The notes under the pieces are model-generated. The model searched no databases. It had not been told where the DNA came from and saw only the letters and a program-made list of their open reading frames with translations. The position numbers and the translations under genes were made by a program. Shown piece after piece: positions 38,595 to 49,245 of a stretch of 64,000 bases of DNA. Numbering within the stretch: the stretch's first letter is position 1; each line of letters opens with the position of its first letter. Origin of the DNA: Carposina sasakii (Eukaryota; Arthropoda; Insecta; Lepidoptera; Carposinidae); contig CP053156.1 in NCBI GenBank assembly GCA_014607495.2, positions 7,936,001 through 8,000,000 on the forward strand. Reading direction: 5' to 3'.

Positions 38595-39772
38595 TATGGC
38601 AAACATAGTATGGCAAAATACTAATTAAATCATAATCATAAATAGTCACTGTTATGTTTATTTTTAGACAATAGTAATTTTAATGTCTAAAAAAAGATTA
38701 TTATATGCGAAGAACAGTATTTTTATCGGTTACCTAGCTTTATAAGCCCAGAATACATAACTAATATCACGTGTCAGTTTTTTAGGGTCGTTAAACCGTA
38801 AACAGTTATTCGGTAGTAAATCTTAACACTTTTATAAGATCGAATATAGTTAAAACAAACAAGTAGTTTATTGTTTGAATTCATATGTTGATGCCAGTAG
38901 AAGAAACAGGTAGAGAAAAAGATGCATGGGTTAATTATTAAACGAAATTGATGATTTTTATATTTTCCGGAATGAGACTAACATTTTCAAGACTCAAAGT
39001 TTTCCTCAATATGTTTAAATTCTTCTATTTCTTCTTCTATTTTACTAAAACCATAAGAGAATTTCATTTCATGAAATACTTCATTGTAGAGCTGTAGCGA
39101 CAGTTGTAGGGCAAATTACTGCCATATAAATGCTTTTTTTGGCCAATGGTGTAAGAAATTTTTGTAAAGGTCGGTTACATAAATTGATTCGTTCTGATAT
39201 GAACTACTTGTTTGATTTGACTATGAATATATTTACACGTTTATAAGCACAGTTTATTAGTTCTTAACTTTGATGTATAAATGTTAATAAGTTAATAAAT
39301 TACCTGTCAGATTTCCACTGCCATGCCAGATGGAAAAAGTGACAAATCAATTATTCAAATCCTACTTGGTGGCTGAGTAAACTCTAGTAGTTATAGGTGA
39401 ACACGCTTAACCTTTTTTAATTACCTAGTCTTTCGTATGTTTTTTACTTAAAATTCCTTGTTTTAAACTAGCTATCACAAAACTGGTTCGTCCAAGTTTT
39501 AAGAATTGGTCCACGTACGCAAATCTTAAAAGGTAACGATATTTTCGGAATTCAAAGGACCAAAAGACATACTCGTAGTTAGGTAGGTACAAGCAGGAAA
39601 ATGACGCGGCAGATGAACTGAGGCCAATTCTCGAAAGTCTGGAGTTGGAACGAAGCCGAAACGGAACCGTTTTGGTGACGCTCAAAACAAATCATAATTA
39701 TTTTACGGTGACGCTAATTAGACACATTTCAGCCTGAGACAGATATTTGTTTTTATTCTGTCATACCGCGAA
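38595..39772. other. Intergenic up to the gap
   Basis: No convincing feature. The minus-strand ORF at 39425-39685 has no recognisable motif and ends near the gap. Confidence 0.55.
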
Positions 39773-40272
39773 NNNNNNNNNNNNNNNNNNNNNNNNNNNN
39801 NNNNNNNNNNNNNNNNNNNNNNNNNNNNNNNNNNNNNNNNNNNNNNNNNNNNNNNNNNNNNNNNNNNNNNNNNNNNNNNNNNNNNNNNNNNNNNNNNNNN
39901 NNNNNNNNNNNNNNNNNNNNNNNNNNNNNNNNNNNNNNNNNNNNNNNNNNNNNNNNNNNNNNNNNNNNNNNNNNNNNNNNNNNNNNNNNNNNNNNNNNNN
40001 NNNNNNNNNNNNNNNNNNNNNNNNNNNNNNNNNNNNNNNNNNNNNNNNNNNNNNNNNNNNNNNNNNNNNNNNNNNNNNNNNNNNNNNNNNNNNNNNNNNN
40101 NNNNNNNNNNNNNNNNNNNNNNNNNNNNNNNNNNNNNNNNNNNNNNNNNNNNNNNNNNNNNNNNNNNNNNNNNNNNNNNNNNNNNNNNNNNNNNNNNNNN
40201 NNNNNNNNNNNNNNNNNNNNNNNNNNNNNNNNNNNNNNNNNNNNNNNNNNNNNNNNNNNNNNNNNNNNNNNN
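39773..40272. other. Assembly gap (500 N)
   Basis: This is an uninterrupted run of exactly 500 Ns, a conventional scaffold spacer of unknown true size. It lies about 1.56 kb before the part of copy 2 that matches base 1, so it may mark the join between two contigs that are allelic to each other. Confidence 1.
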
Positions 40273-40613
40273 ACATGCAATTGTAGCATTTTTTTGAGGC
40301 TTAAAACCTTGAATAAAAAAAAACATTTTTACTTAAATAAAAAATAATGTAACTTCATAACAGAAATCTTAAAAGTAAATAGTTACTATTATTTCAATAC
40401 CGTAAGCGGTTTCTAAGTAATTGCGATGTCTTTTATATTATTCAAAAGGACAATCGTTCCTTCCCCTAAATGACGATTACCAAACGATAATGTTAACCCA
40501 CTTCAGGGAAACTCTGGAAAAAAATTGGCTACAAAGAAAAGTATGAGCAATCCATGCTAACATGAAATATTATTAAATTTAGCTGTCTATTTGTCTATGA
40601 ACGATTTATTTTA

Positions 40614-40672
40614 AACCGACTTCAAAAAAAAAGAGGAGGTTCTCAATTCGTCTGTATGTATAATATTTTTTT
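40614..40672 (+). repeat. AACCGACTTC-type repeat head
   Basis: Nearly identical to 32844-32905, ending in a T-run. Confidence 0.6.
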
Positions 40673-40741
40673 TTAAATGTACCTACTGCATACATACACG
40701 GCTGTGTTTTAGAAATGGAGTAAGGAGGAGATGTAGATACT

Positions 40742-40837
40742 CATCATCATCATCAGCCTGCAGTCCACTGTTGCATGTAGGCCTCTCCCAGAGCACGCTA
40801 CAAAGCTCGATCTCCCGTTTTTTCCATCCTGCCCAAG
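40742..40837 (-). repeat. RTE-type LINE 3' end, reverse orientation
   Basis: CATCATCATCATCAGCCTGC, then GTAGGCCTCTCCCAGAGCAC and AGCTCGATCTCCCGTTTTTT match the reverse of the 9500-9590 fragment. Confidence 0.6.
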
Positions 40838-40945
40838 TAGCGTAACCTGCGAAACACGATATGATAAACCGATTTATCGACCTTCAGCCTGTCACGATAC
40901 GATAAATATAGTCAGCATGTTGAATTTTGTATATCGGTCATTATA
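40838..40945. repeat. Fragment of the ATCGATA-rich element
   Basis: About 100 bases resemble the left part of the 22991 unit (ACACGATATGATAA, then ACGATACGATAAATATAG and CATGTTGAATTTT). It is truncated on the right. Confidence 0.55.
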
Positions 40946-41833
40946 CAAAAAAATATATTTCATTAAAATTCCATCTACGAGTTCCGTAAACTTTACCACT
41001 GCAATTTTATGTTATCTAATGAAATAAAAGCATTGTGTATGTTCGTTTGTTGCGCATATTATTGTAGAGTGCGTTTCACCGTATAGTTCATTTGGATGAT
41101 GGCGCTAGTTATTATGTGAATTACCTCATTTTTTGTGTTACCACATACAAAAATGTTAATTCCGTAATCAGGCATAGGAGTTATTCTATGAAACGGACTC
41201 TACGTACAACGGTCATTTTAATTCCGTCAAATTATAGTTAGCTTGTGATTTTAATCGAGATATCATGCTTTTGCGGAAATGTTAAAATTGAAAAAGCAAT
41301 GCTCAGTAATTCCATGAGATTTGATGGTTGATTTTACTTGATTCACATAAAAGAGCAGACTGGCTGGCATCGACACCATACAGGCAGATTTATAGGTATA
41401 TCAAGTAAGCATGTGTTACTGTTATTAATAATTATATTTATTATTTAATAATAATTAATGTAATAATTATCAAACAGATTCTTTATCGTCCTCCACCTCC
41501 AACTATGTAGATGTAACATAATTTGTATCTTATGCCTATAATATAAAAAGTTTAAAAATACACTACTGTTGTCTGTTGGGTTAGATTGGAACCTGGATAT
41601 ATGTTAATCAAATAAGTAAGAGCCATATTAAAAATAACATCTGCTCGAGAAAAAAGAAAATCCTCGTAGTTCGCCGAAAATAATTATATATATAAGTATG
41701 TTTTTCTGAAAATTGCAATTTGGACGTTTCAGAAGTTACATGAAACAATCGTTACCTAAATCGATGTATGCTTTCAACAGTCATTTCTCACAACTGCAGT
41801 GCATTATCCAGATACCGAAAGTCTCTTTGCTCT
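40946..41833. other. Single-copy stretch between gap and copy 2
   Basis: No gene seen. If copy 2 is a haplotig, this stretch should match the sequence just before base 1 of the window. Confidence 0.6.
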
Positions 41834-43284
41834 GTGAGAACACTTAGGACTTGATTCAATAGTTTGCAGAGCTGTCGAGTAGAGCGCTGGCGACACTACT
41901 GGCATAGTCTCTTGTGCGGAATAGATATCGCTGTGGTTGTTGTTTGGCGTCTTGTATCCATAGAATTCCTTTGCTTGGGTTTAGGCATGGGACTAGGATC
42001 TAACTCCTTCTTTCGATATTTGCTGAACTAGATAACTAACTTTGTACATCGACTTTTCCTATTAAGTATACAATGTTATATTTTAATTACATAAAATAAT
42101 AATTAAGTATGACATATGTAGTTGATTTATGTACTGATTATGTACATATAGACACGACTGTGTTCCCTAAATGTAGTAGCCAGAACTGCGGAATCACAAG
42201 GGAGATCCTACAGCTACGTTTAGCTCAGCAAGGTTTCACCTGATGTTCCCGAGTTCCCTTGTCGACTTTTACAAATATGCACGGAAGGAGACGCGGCTGA
42301 TGTATTCTCGTGATGACACGCATCAGCACGAGAAGATTCACTGATTATCTGAATAAAGAGGATTTCATTTTACAAACGAAAACCAGGAAAATCTGGCATA
42401 AGTCAGAAAATACGCCGACCGAAAAATGGTTTATGTTGCATCAAACGCTGGTAAGTTCTCGGCCATTATTCGGCAATAACACCGACGGGATCCCGAAACT
42501 GTTCCTTCAGGGATTCGGCCAATATTCATTCGGGAAATATTGCGGTTCGCTCGCGCCGAATATAATAAAGATGTAACTACGAGCGTAACTTAGGCTCTGT
42601 GTAGACGAGTTGCATAAATATTCACCTGTTAAACCACAAATTTTCAAAAAAGTTTAGCTTAATTTGACCTACTTTGTTATCAATATGTGTACAACCCTTT
42701 CGTTGTCAGAGTGCTTGACGGACAATGCACTGCACAATCTACTAGAAAGTTTAAAATTGACATACATGCTCCTTGATGAAAGGATTTTCCAAAGCGGAGT
42801 AGATACGGAATTATTCAATTAAAAAGTTCAAAGAATCAGTACATAATTGAGTTCTAAATTTCTCAAATATTTGACGTTGACAGCAAGCTAGGTCTATAAC
42901 CATAGACCCCCGCTGGTAAGTCATTGGCTGGAATTTGAAGTACCATAGACAAACATTCTGGTAAGTCTTTGATGTTTTATATAGATTAAGGAATTTACAC
43001 AAACAGCCTTCTTCACCAACAACACTGTGTGTTTTAGAAAGACGTATAATAACAAAATAAATGTATCTTTAAGCATTGTTAAAGATAGATATATCCACGC
43101 GCCAAGCGGCAGTGTTTCGTTAATAGGGTAGCAGGTAGAACTGGAAGATCCTACAGCAATAGCAGTGACAAGTTGCTAGCTCAGATCAAATAACAGGCCC
43201 TCAGTAGTTTAATCGATTCTGATGTAGGTATGTATGCCATAGCTACATATTAAAAATCAAGTTTATTAAAAATTGTACTAATAC

Positions 43285-43520
43285 AAAAGAGTGGATGGAA
43301 CGGTTGGAAGAGGAAGACCTCGCCGGACTTTCACCGATCAAATTTGTGAAATTCTAGAGAAAGGTCAGGTCGAGAGTACCCCAAACCGACGAGCGTGCAT
43401 GAAAAATATAATGAAAGTAGATGAAGCGAAAGAGGTGTGTCAGGCAAGATCGTAGCAAATGGAGATCCGTGAAAGAGGCATGAGATTTTGGGTTATGGTA
43501 CATCTCGCCCACGAAAAATA
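43285..43520 (+). pseudogene. Non-LTR retrotransposon coding remnant, copy 2
   Basis: This is the counterpart of 1440-1700 and is nearly identical, with the same stops. Confidence 0.55.
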
Positions 43521-44050
43521 TCGTCCGCAGATATATAAAAATATATCAGCTGCATCTCCTTCCGTGTATGTAGTACTCGTAAGGGTCGTAAGAATCGACC
43601 AATTCGGGCAGGCGATAAGCTAGCAACATATCCTGATCATTTACACCTGTCCCCGCTAGGCTAACCGTGACGGTGGAATTTCCTTTTTGATCCTGTAGTT
43701 CTGGCTATCCCATTTCAGGAACACAGCCGTAATGTATATATGTATGTATGTTGATATGAATCATTTTGTTAGTTTTTGCGTGAATTATAAACAATTTTTT
43801 CTTAGGAATTTAGTCTTTCAAAGTGTAGTGTAGTTAGGGTTACCAGATGAAAAAATCAAAAGTCCGGAGAAAAGGCCTGATTTCCACGAAAAAGTCCTGA
43901 GATTTTGTACAGTTTAAAAATTTTCTCTCATAAACGTATTAAAGATATTTTAAAAAATCCTGAGATATCACGAGATTTGCAAAATCCGGCCGCAATCCTG
44001 AGAAAAGTCGTGTATTGTTCTTTCAATTTAGTCTAGTGTGGGGACTAGGG

Positions 44051-44317
44051 TCTTATGAGCGTCTTTTGAACGTTGGCGTCGGGCGAGCGTCAGCGCGGCG
44101 TCGACGCAGCGCTTACGCGACGTCGGCGCTGGGTTACTGCCGAACGCTGTAATTACGCTACGTGAGCGTCGCGTCGGCGCGACGCCAGCGCCGCGTTTTC
44201 TGCCAGATAATAAAACGACCCTACGTTTACTCTGCGTAATTACAGCGTTCTGTGCGTTCGGCTTCCACTCAGCGCCGACGTCGCGTCGACGACTATATTC
44301 AAAAGACGCTCATAAGA
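44051..44317. mobile_element. CpG-dense 267-bp MITE, copy 2
   Basis: It has the same length and the same ends as 2219-2485. Confidence 0.8.
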
Positions 44318-45072
44318 TGCTAGTGTGGGGTCTCTTAGTTAGGTACTTATCTGTTATGGCAAGTTAAGGCAATTTGATTGCTGTTAATTAATTTCAGTTT
44401 AATTGGTGTCTGAATGTAAAATAACAGTTCTAATATATGAATCACAAGTAACTTAGAGACTTAATGGCGATATTGTAAGTATTTAAATTACCTACTTCGT
44501 GAAACTGTGTATTAGTACGCCATGATCCATTAATCCCTGTCTACAGCTCGTTTGCACGGATGCTTATTCGCTAAGGATCGTTTTAAAGACTGAAATCTCG
44601 AATTTCGTTCGAAATTCTATTTCTCCCTGTGAGAGATCGCCCGAGGATTCAAGTGCTCTGTTTTACATAATACAAAAGAATGAAAATACAAAATATTGTT
44701 GTAGCATCTCTTTATATATGACTAAAGGATTTATAATTTAAAATTTGTACCAAGAAGTATCTACTATTATAGGTATATTTACTGAGCTCATACTGAGCTC
44801 GATTTTCTTTGGTGAGTTCTATTTTTATGTAAATGCAAACGGGCTTACGTTGAGCTTATATCGAAAGTAGTAGTTTACCCTAGTTCGAAGGAGATAGCCA
44901 TTCCTGCGCATCGCGAAAAATTCTTTTTTTTTATAAATCCGGCATAACCACTTATTCCTAAGCTATGTGCCTTTTTGCATTGAAATTCCTTGTTATTTTC
45001 ATCAGGGCTTGACTTACCGATATTGTTAGCCTTCTTGGACCAATCATCTTGTGCTGCAAATATATATTTTTT

Positions 45073-45222
45073 ACTAGTGGACGTCCGCGACTCCGTCCGC
45101 GTGGATAAAAAAAAACAAATGTCTAAATTATCCGGGATAAAAACATTTACCCGGGATAAAAAGTAGCCTATATCACCCAAAGCTCTATGGTGTTATTGAA
45201 GCTGCTCCTATAGTTTAACACG
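45073..45222 (+). repeat. ACTAGTGGACG-type lepidopteran repeat, copy 2
   Basis: This is the counterpart of 3197-3345. Confidence 0.75.
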
Positions 45223-45788
45223 TATTTAACGTGCCTTTTGACAGAAAAATATACAGAAGTCATTATTATCATAGATTATCATTTTAGACTAGTTTTCTGT
45301 AAACAATGTGATTAAATGTAATGTAATAAAACACGATAACATTTCATTTTTATTTTATTTTATTCGTACTATTAACCTTTTTTCTCGTTATATTTTCATG
45401 ATTCAAACGAAATAAGATATAAATTGGAAATATTTATGGCTTTCAACAAAACACATCATCAGTTTGAAAAGATAAACGATTATTGATGACTCGTTTGAAA
45501 TAAACGGTTTTATTTTTCACATTTTTTTGAAATAAAAAATATCTATGTTATTTACGTTAATAAGGTGCAATCAGTTGAGATAACTCTTTTTTAACACGTA
45601 AATGTGTGTGCGTGCAAATTAACAATTCGGTTTTAAATATTTTTCTGTAAAAATTATATTCTTTAAATTGTTTGTATCGTGCATTCATCATTTAACTAAA
45701 TTTAATAACGTTTAAATTATTATACGATTTCTTTTGTCTACTTCATTTCATGTTGCCTCGCCGCTTAGTGTGATATTATAAAAACATA

Positions 45789-46400
45789 CAGGATGGCCCA
45801 GACCAGATGGATATAAATGTTATTTTTAGATAGGTGACTTGGGGACCTGCCAGGACCCGTCAGGAAAAAAATCGATTCCCACGCGATTACAAGAAATAAT
45901 TTTTTTATTGATATTTTGGAAAATCGTTACTTGTAATTTTTGTTTAATTTTTTAATATTTTTTTCAATGACAATTTCTGGATTTTTTTGGCAGTGTTTAC
46001 TTGTAAACTAATTCTCTTAAAAAAAACACCAGTCCGATTGGCTGATCTTAAGTGAATGAAATTTAAAATTTATTTTAAAAAAAGTGTGTGGTCCAAATTC
46101 CGTGATATCATTTAAACTTCAATTCAAAATTCAAAAAGCGGTTGACAGTAATTGTAATTTTTTTAAAAACTGTAGCAACTCGTGCTCTTTCGATTGCTAT
46201 AAAAAAATCTGACTGTCAACGTGCTGGAAAAAAAGATATGATTTTTCAAAAATTTTACTAAGTCATTTAGATGAATAAAACGATTTTTTCCTAATATTTT
46301 TTTTATTGACTTTTTATTTAAACATTACAATAGGTGTTCGAAATGCCTGCCATTGGCTTGAATGCATGCTCTGCATCGTCTTAAAAAATTATTTTTTAAT
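45789..46400. repeat. Left terminal inverted repeat of the DD41D transposon
   Basis: This arm is about 610 bp and pairs with about 47825-48437 with few mismatches. It includes the transposase stop codon (46325-46327) and the last 25 or so codons. The inner limit is approximate, because similarity fades near 46400. Confidence 0.88.
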
Positions 46401-47404
46401 TTTCTAAATGCTTCTGTATTGCTTAGAAGCGTCGTTTGGACTTGGAGTAGGCGAGTCCTCAATTCTCGCTCTGAATGACATGCCTGAGCATACACCAATT
46501 CTTTGTAGTAACCCCACACAAAAAAATCAATCGGGTTCAAGTCCGGGGAGCGTGCTGGCCATTCGATTGGTCCCCTGCGACCTATCCATCTGCGACGAAA
46601 TTTTTCTGTTAAATGTGCTCGCACAGGTCCGTAAAAGTGACAGGGTGCACCGTCATTTTGAAACCACATTCGACGACGAACTTCCAGTGGTGTGTCTATC
46701 AGCAGACCAGGTAGATCGTTTTCTAAAAAGTTTAAAAAGATTTCCCCAGTCAGCCTTGGTGGCAATTCAAATAATAATAATTGCCGATTTATTATGCCTG
46801 ACCACATGTTCACCGAAAATCTTGTCTGAAAATTAGACTCACGCGTGGCATGCGGATTTTGAATGGCCCACACGTGGTAATTGTGTAGATTAAAAACTCC
46901 CGTTCTTTCGAAGCGGGATTCATCAGTCCATAAGATGTTATCGAATAAATTCGGATTTTCTCTACATCTTCGTAACATTGTTTCGCAAAAGTTAACTCGA
47001 TTTTCATAGTCGCCAGCATGTAACGACTGTACTTTTTGTATGTGAAAATCGTGATAGTGTTCAGTTTTTAAAATACGCAGCACACTTGTTCGCGGTATTC
47101 CTGTAGCGCGGCTGATCCTCCTTGAACTAGTTCCTGGATCTTGTTGTACTTGGTCTAGGACTTCATCGACACGATCGGGATCCGCTGTCGGAAATCCTTC
47201 CCTGTTTGATTGCCCAGGTGTTCGCCCTTCCAAATACGCATTATGGGTCCGAATAAATACGCGATAGTCCGGATACGTTTCCGGTTGCGGCCCACCACGT
47301 CGTATTAAAGCTTCTCGATACAATCGAGCAGCCTCAGATGCATTACCTCTAGCCACTCCGTAATAATAATGCATTTCACAATACTCGCGCTGCGAATAAG
47401 GCAT
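46325..47404 (-). CDS. Mariner-like transposase, DD41D
   Basis: This is a DDE/D transposase that would cut and paste its element at TA sites. I start it at the ATG at 47404, giving 359 residues; the frame is open a further 14 codons but only from a GTG. The N-terminus carries one helix-turn-helix-like stretch (residues 1-36) and a second (about 87-116, with SSRRISRATGIPRTSVLRI). The catalytic core follows: WTDESRF gives Asp161, FQNDGAPCH gives Asp251 and SPDLNPIDFF gives Asp293. There are 41 residues between the last two aspartates, which matches the DD41D group (rosa/visitor-like; clade assignment is from memory of the spacing only). The length fits the superfamily, and there is no frameshift or internal stop. 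The last 25 or so codons lie inside the left inverted repeat, so the other arm carries a degenerate copy of them. Confidence 0.92.
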   Translation of the reverse strand: MPYSQREYCEMHYYYGVARGNASEAARLYREALIRRGGPQPETYPDYRVFIRTHNAYLEGRTPGQSNREGFPTADPDRVDEVLDQVQQDPGTSSRRISRATGIPRTSVLRILKTEHYHDFHIQKVQSLHAGDYENRVNFCETMLRRCRENPNLFDNILWTDESRFERTGVFNLHNYHVWAIQNPHATRESNFQTRFSVNMWSGIINRQLLLFELPPRLTGEIFLNFLENDLPGLLIDTPLEVRRRMWFQNDGAPCHFYGPVRAHLTEKFRRRWIGRRGPIEWPARSPDLNPIDFFVWGYYKELVYAQACHSERELRTRLLQVQTTLLSNTEAFRKLKNNFLRRCRACIQANGRHFEHLL

Positions 47405-47824
47405 GACGGCAGTACAAAACACTTGCTTCACAAATCCAAAGTCCACTTCAATAGCCAGTTCGTTAGTAATGAGTCCTAATTGTAAAAATCCAAATCACTG
47501 AGCAGTTCAAAATACCGATAAACAAGCGAAGCAGGTCACAAACAAACAAGATCACGAATAAAATTTGTCAAACAAAGTAAATAGCGCAATAGTTGGCAGG
47601 CAACTAAGTAAAACTAGCTAGCGTCGTCGGCGACTGCGCTCTTTTCTGGTTCATTGTTCCATCAGCCAATCACAGCGCGGCCCAAGCCGAGCAGGTAAAA
47701 TGAGACGGTAAGTAGGACATAAGTAGGTGACTCATCTTACCTCGCCAAACAAGTTTGAAGTGAAGGCTTGGATCAATAAAAAATACACAATTTTATTATC
47801 AATAATTTGAGTAAGTGTATTTAA

Positions 47825-48437
47825 TGAATAAAATTTTTTTCAAACGATTCTGAGCATGCATTCAAGCCAATGGTAGGCATTTGGAACACACTATTGTAAT
47901 GTTTAAATAAAAAAAGGCAATAAAAAATTATATGGAAAAAATAGTTTTATTCATCTGAACGACTTAGTACATTTTTTGGAAAATCATATCTTTTTTTCCA
48001 GCATGTTGACAGTCAGATTTTTTTATAGCAATCGAAAGAGCACGAGTTGCTACAGTTTTTAAAAAAATTACAATTACTGTCAACCGCTTTTTGAATTTTT
48101 AATTGAAGTTTAAATGATATCACGGAATTTGGACCACACACTTTTTTTTAAATAAATTTTAAATTTCATTCACTTAAGATCAGCCAATCGGACTGGTGTT
48201 TTTTTTTAATTAAGTTTACAAGTAAACACCTGCCAAAAAAAATCCAGAAATTGTCATTGAAAAAAAATATTAAAAAAATTAAACAAAAATTACAAGTAAC
48301 GATTTTCCAAAATATCAATAAAAAAATTATTTCTTGTAATCGCGTGGGAATCGATTTTTTTCCTGACGGGTCCTGGAAGGTCCCCAAGTCACCTATCTAA
48401 AAATAACATTTATATCCATCTGGTCTGGGCCACCCTG
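47825..48437. repeat. Right terminal inverted repeat of the DD41D transposon
   Basis: This is the inverse of the left arm. Its inner end, read on the plus strand near 47853-47890, still resembles the transposase C-terminus (ACIQANGRH is recognisable) but has a stop before it and a lost terminal stop, so it is non-coding. The 47405-47824 stretch between this arm and the ATG is the likely promoter region; I see no clear core promoter there. Confidence 0.88.
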
Positions 48438-48443
48438 TATATA

Positions 48444-49020
48444 CAGGGTGTTTTTTCGTTGCCACCCTTAATGAAGGGTACGTACTCTATACATCAAATA
48501 AAGTTTAATTAGTTCACTTGTTTAATTAATTACTTGATCGGGCGAAATTTATTGTGTCCAGTGTTTATGCTAGTTTTTTCATAGACAGATATTAATTATT
48601 TTTCGTTAAAAAATCTTGCTACGCGCGTCTATGAGCCATTAAGCCTCGAGCACATCGGATGCGTATGCGTGCACGTAAGCGTAGACGTACACATATCTCT
48701 GAGTTTAATCTATGGAACTGTCACCGCTTGACGTCTATGTTTACGTCTACGCATACGCATTCGGTCTGCCCGTGTCTATACAGTTCCATACATTGCAACT
48801 CAGAAGTACGTGTACGTCTACGCTTACGTGCACGCATACGCATCCGGTGTGCTCGAGGCTTTATGCAGAAAAACGCAGGGTACGTATTTACTCAATTTTG
48901 GACCTTAATATCTTGGAAACCAGATACTTCCCAGGTATGCTTCCATGGAGAAAAATGATCGTGATGATGAAGAGATTCTGTAGATTTCGGGAACGTTGAC
49001 CAAAAAATAATGGTACTTGT
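48444..49020. mobile_element. TA-family element, copy 2
   Basis: This is the counterpart of 4138-4926 without the nested second member. It begins 6 bases after the right end of the DD41D transposon, so CACCCTG and CAGGGTG face each other across TATATA. The 219-bp MITE at 48642-48860 lies inside it. Confidence 0.65.
48642..48860. mobile_element. 219-bp MITE with TTA duplication, copy 2
   Basis: It has the same length and ends as 4548-4766, with TTA at 48639-48641 and 48861-48863. Confidence 0.75.
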
Positions 49021-49059
49021 TCAGTATTTCAGTATTTGCCTGTCTGTCACTTCCACTCT

Positions 49060-49245
49060 GTATAGACATAGAGTCACGCCCATTATTCCCCAAAGAGGTT
49101 GGGTGTAATTTGCATACCCACTTTTCACCAGTTAGCATATTAGGCGTCACGTAACAAGGGGTGAGCCTCCCGCCGCTTTTCGGGCACAAATACAACCAGT
49201 ATTTGAGTTTGATTTTGAGTCCTAAGGTATTAGTCGGACCCACTT
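49060..49245 (+). repeat. SINE-like repeat, copy 2
   Basis: This is the counterpart of 4968-5205, about 45 bases shorter near the TGCACCACGGG part. Confidence 0.6.

Larger units (their letters stand above)
45789..48437 (-). mobile_element. Tc1/mariner-superfamily transposon with long inverted repeats, DD41D type
   Basis: The element is 2649 bp long and flanked by TA on both sides (45787-45788 and 48438-48439), the target-site duplication of Tc1/mariner elements. The ends read CAGGATGGCCCAGACCAGAT on the left and the inverse of CAGGGTGGCCCAGACCAGAT on the right. Inverted repeats extend about 600 bp inward from each end and differ at only scattered positions. One intact transposase ORF is on the minus strand. 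The counterpart site in copy 1 (near 4120-4138) lacks it. The intact ORF and the absence from one copy suggest recent insertion. Confidence 0.93.

Noticed and set aside
39718..40326. Long ORFs across the gap
   Set aside because: They consist of undetermined bases.
46408..46836. 142-codon plus-strand ORF
   Set aside because: It is a shadow of the transposase gene on the opposite strand.
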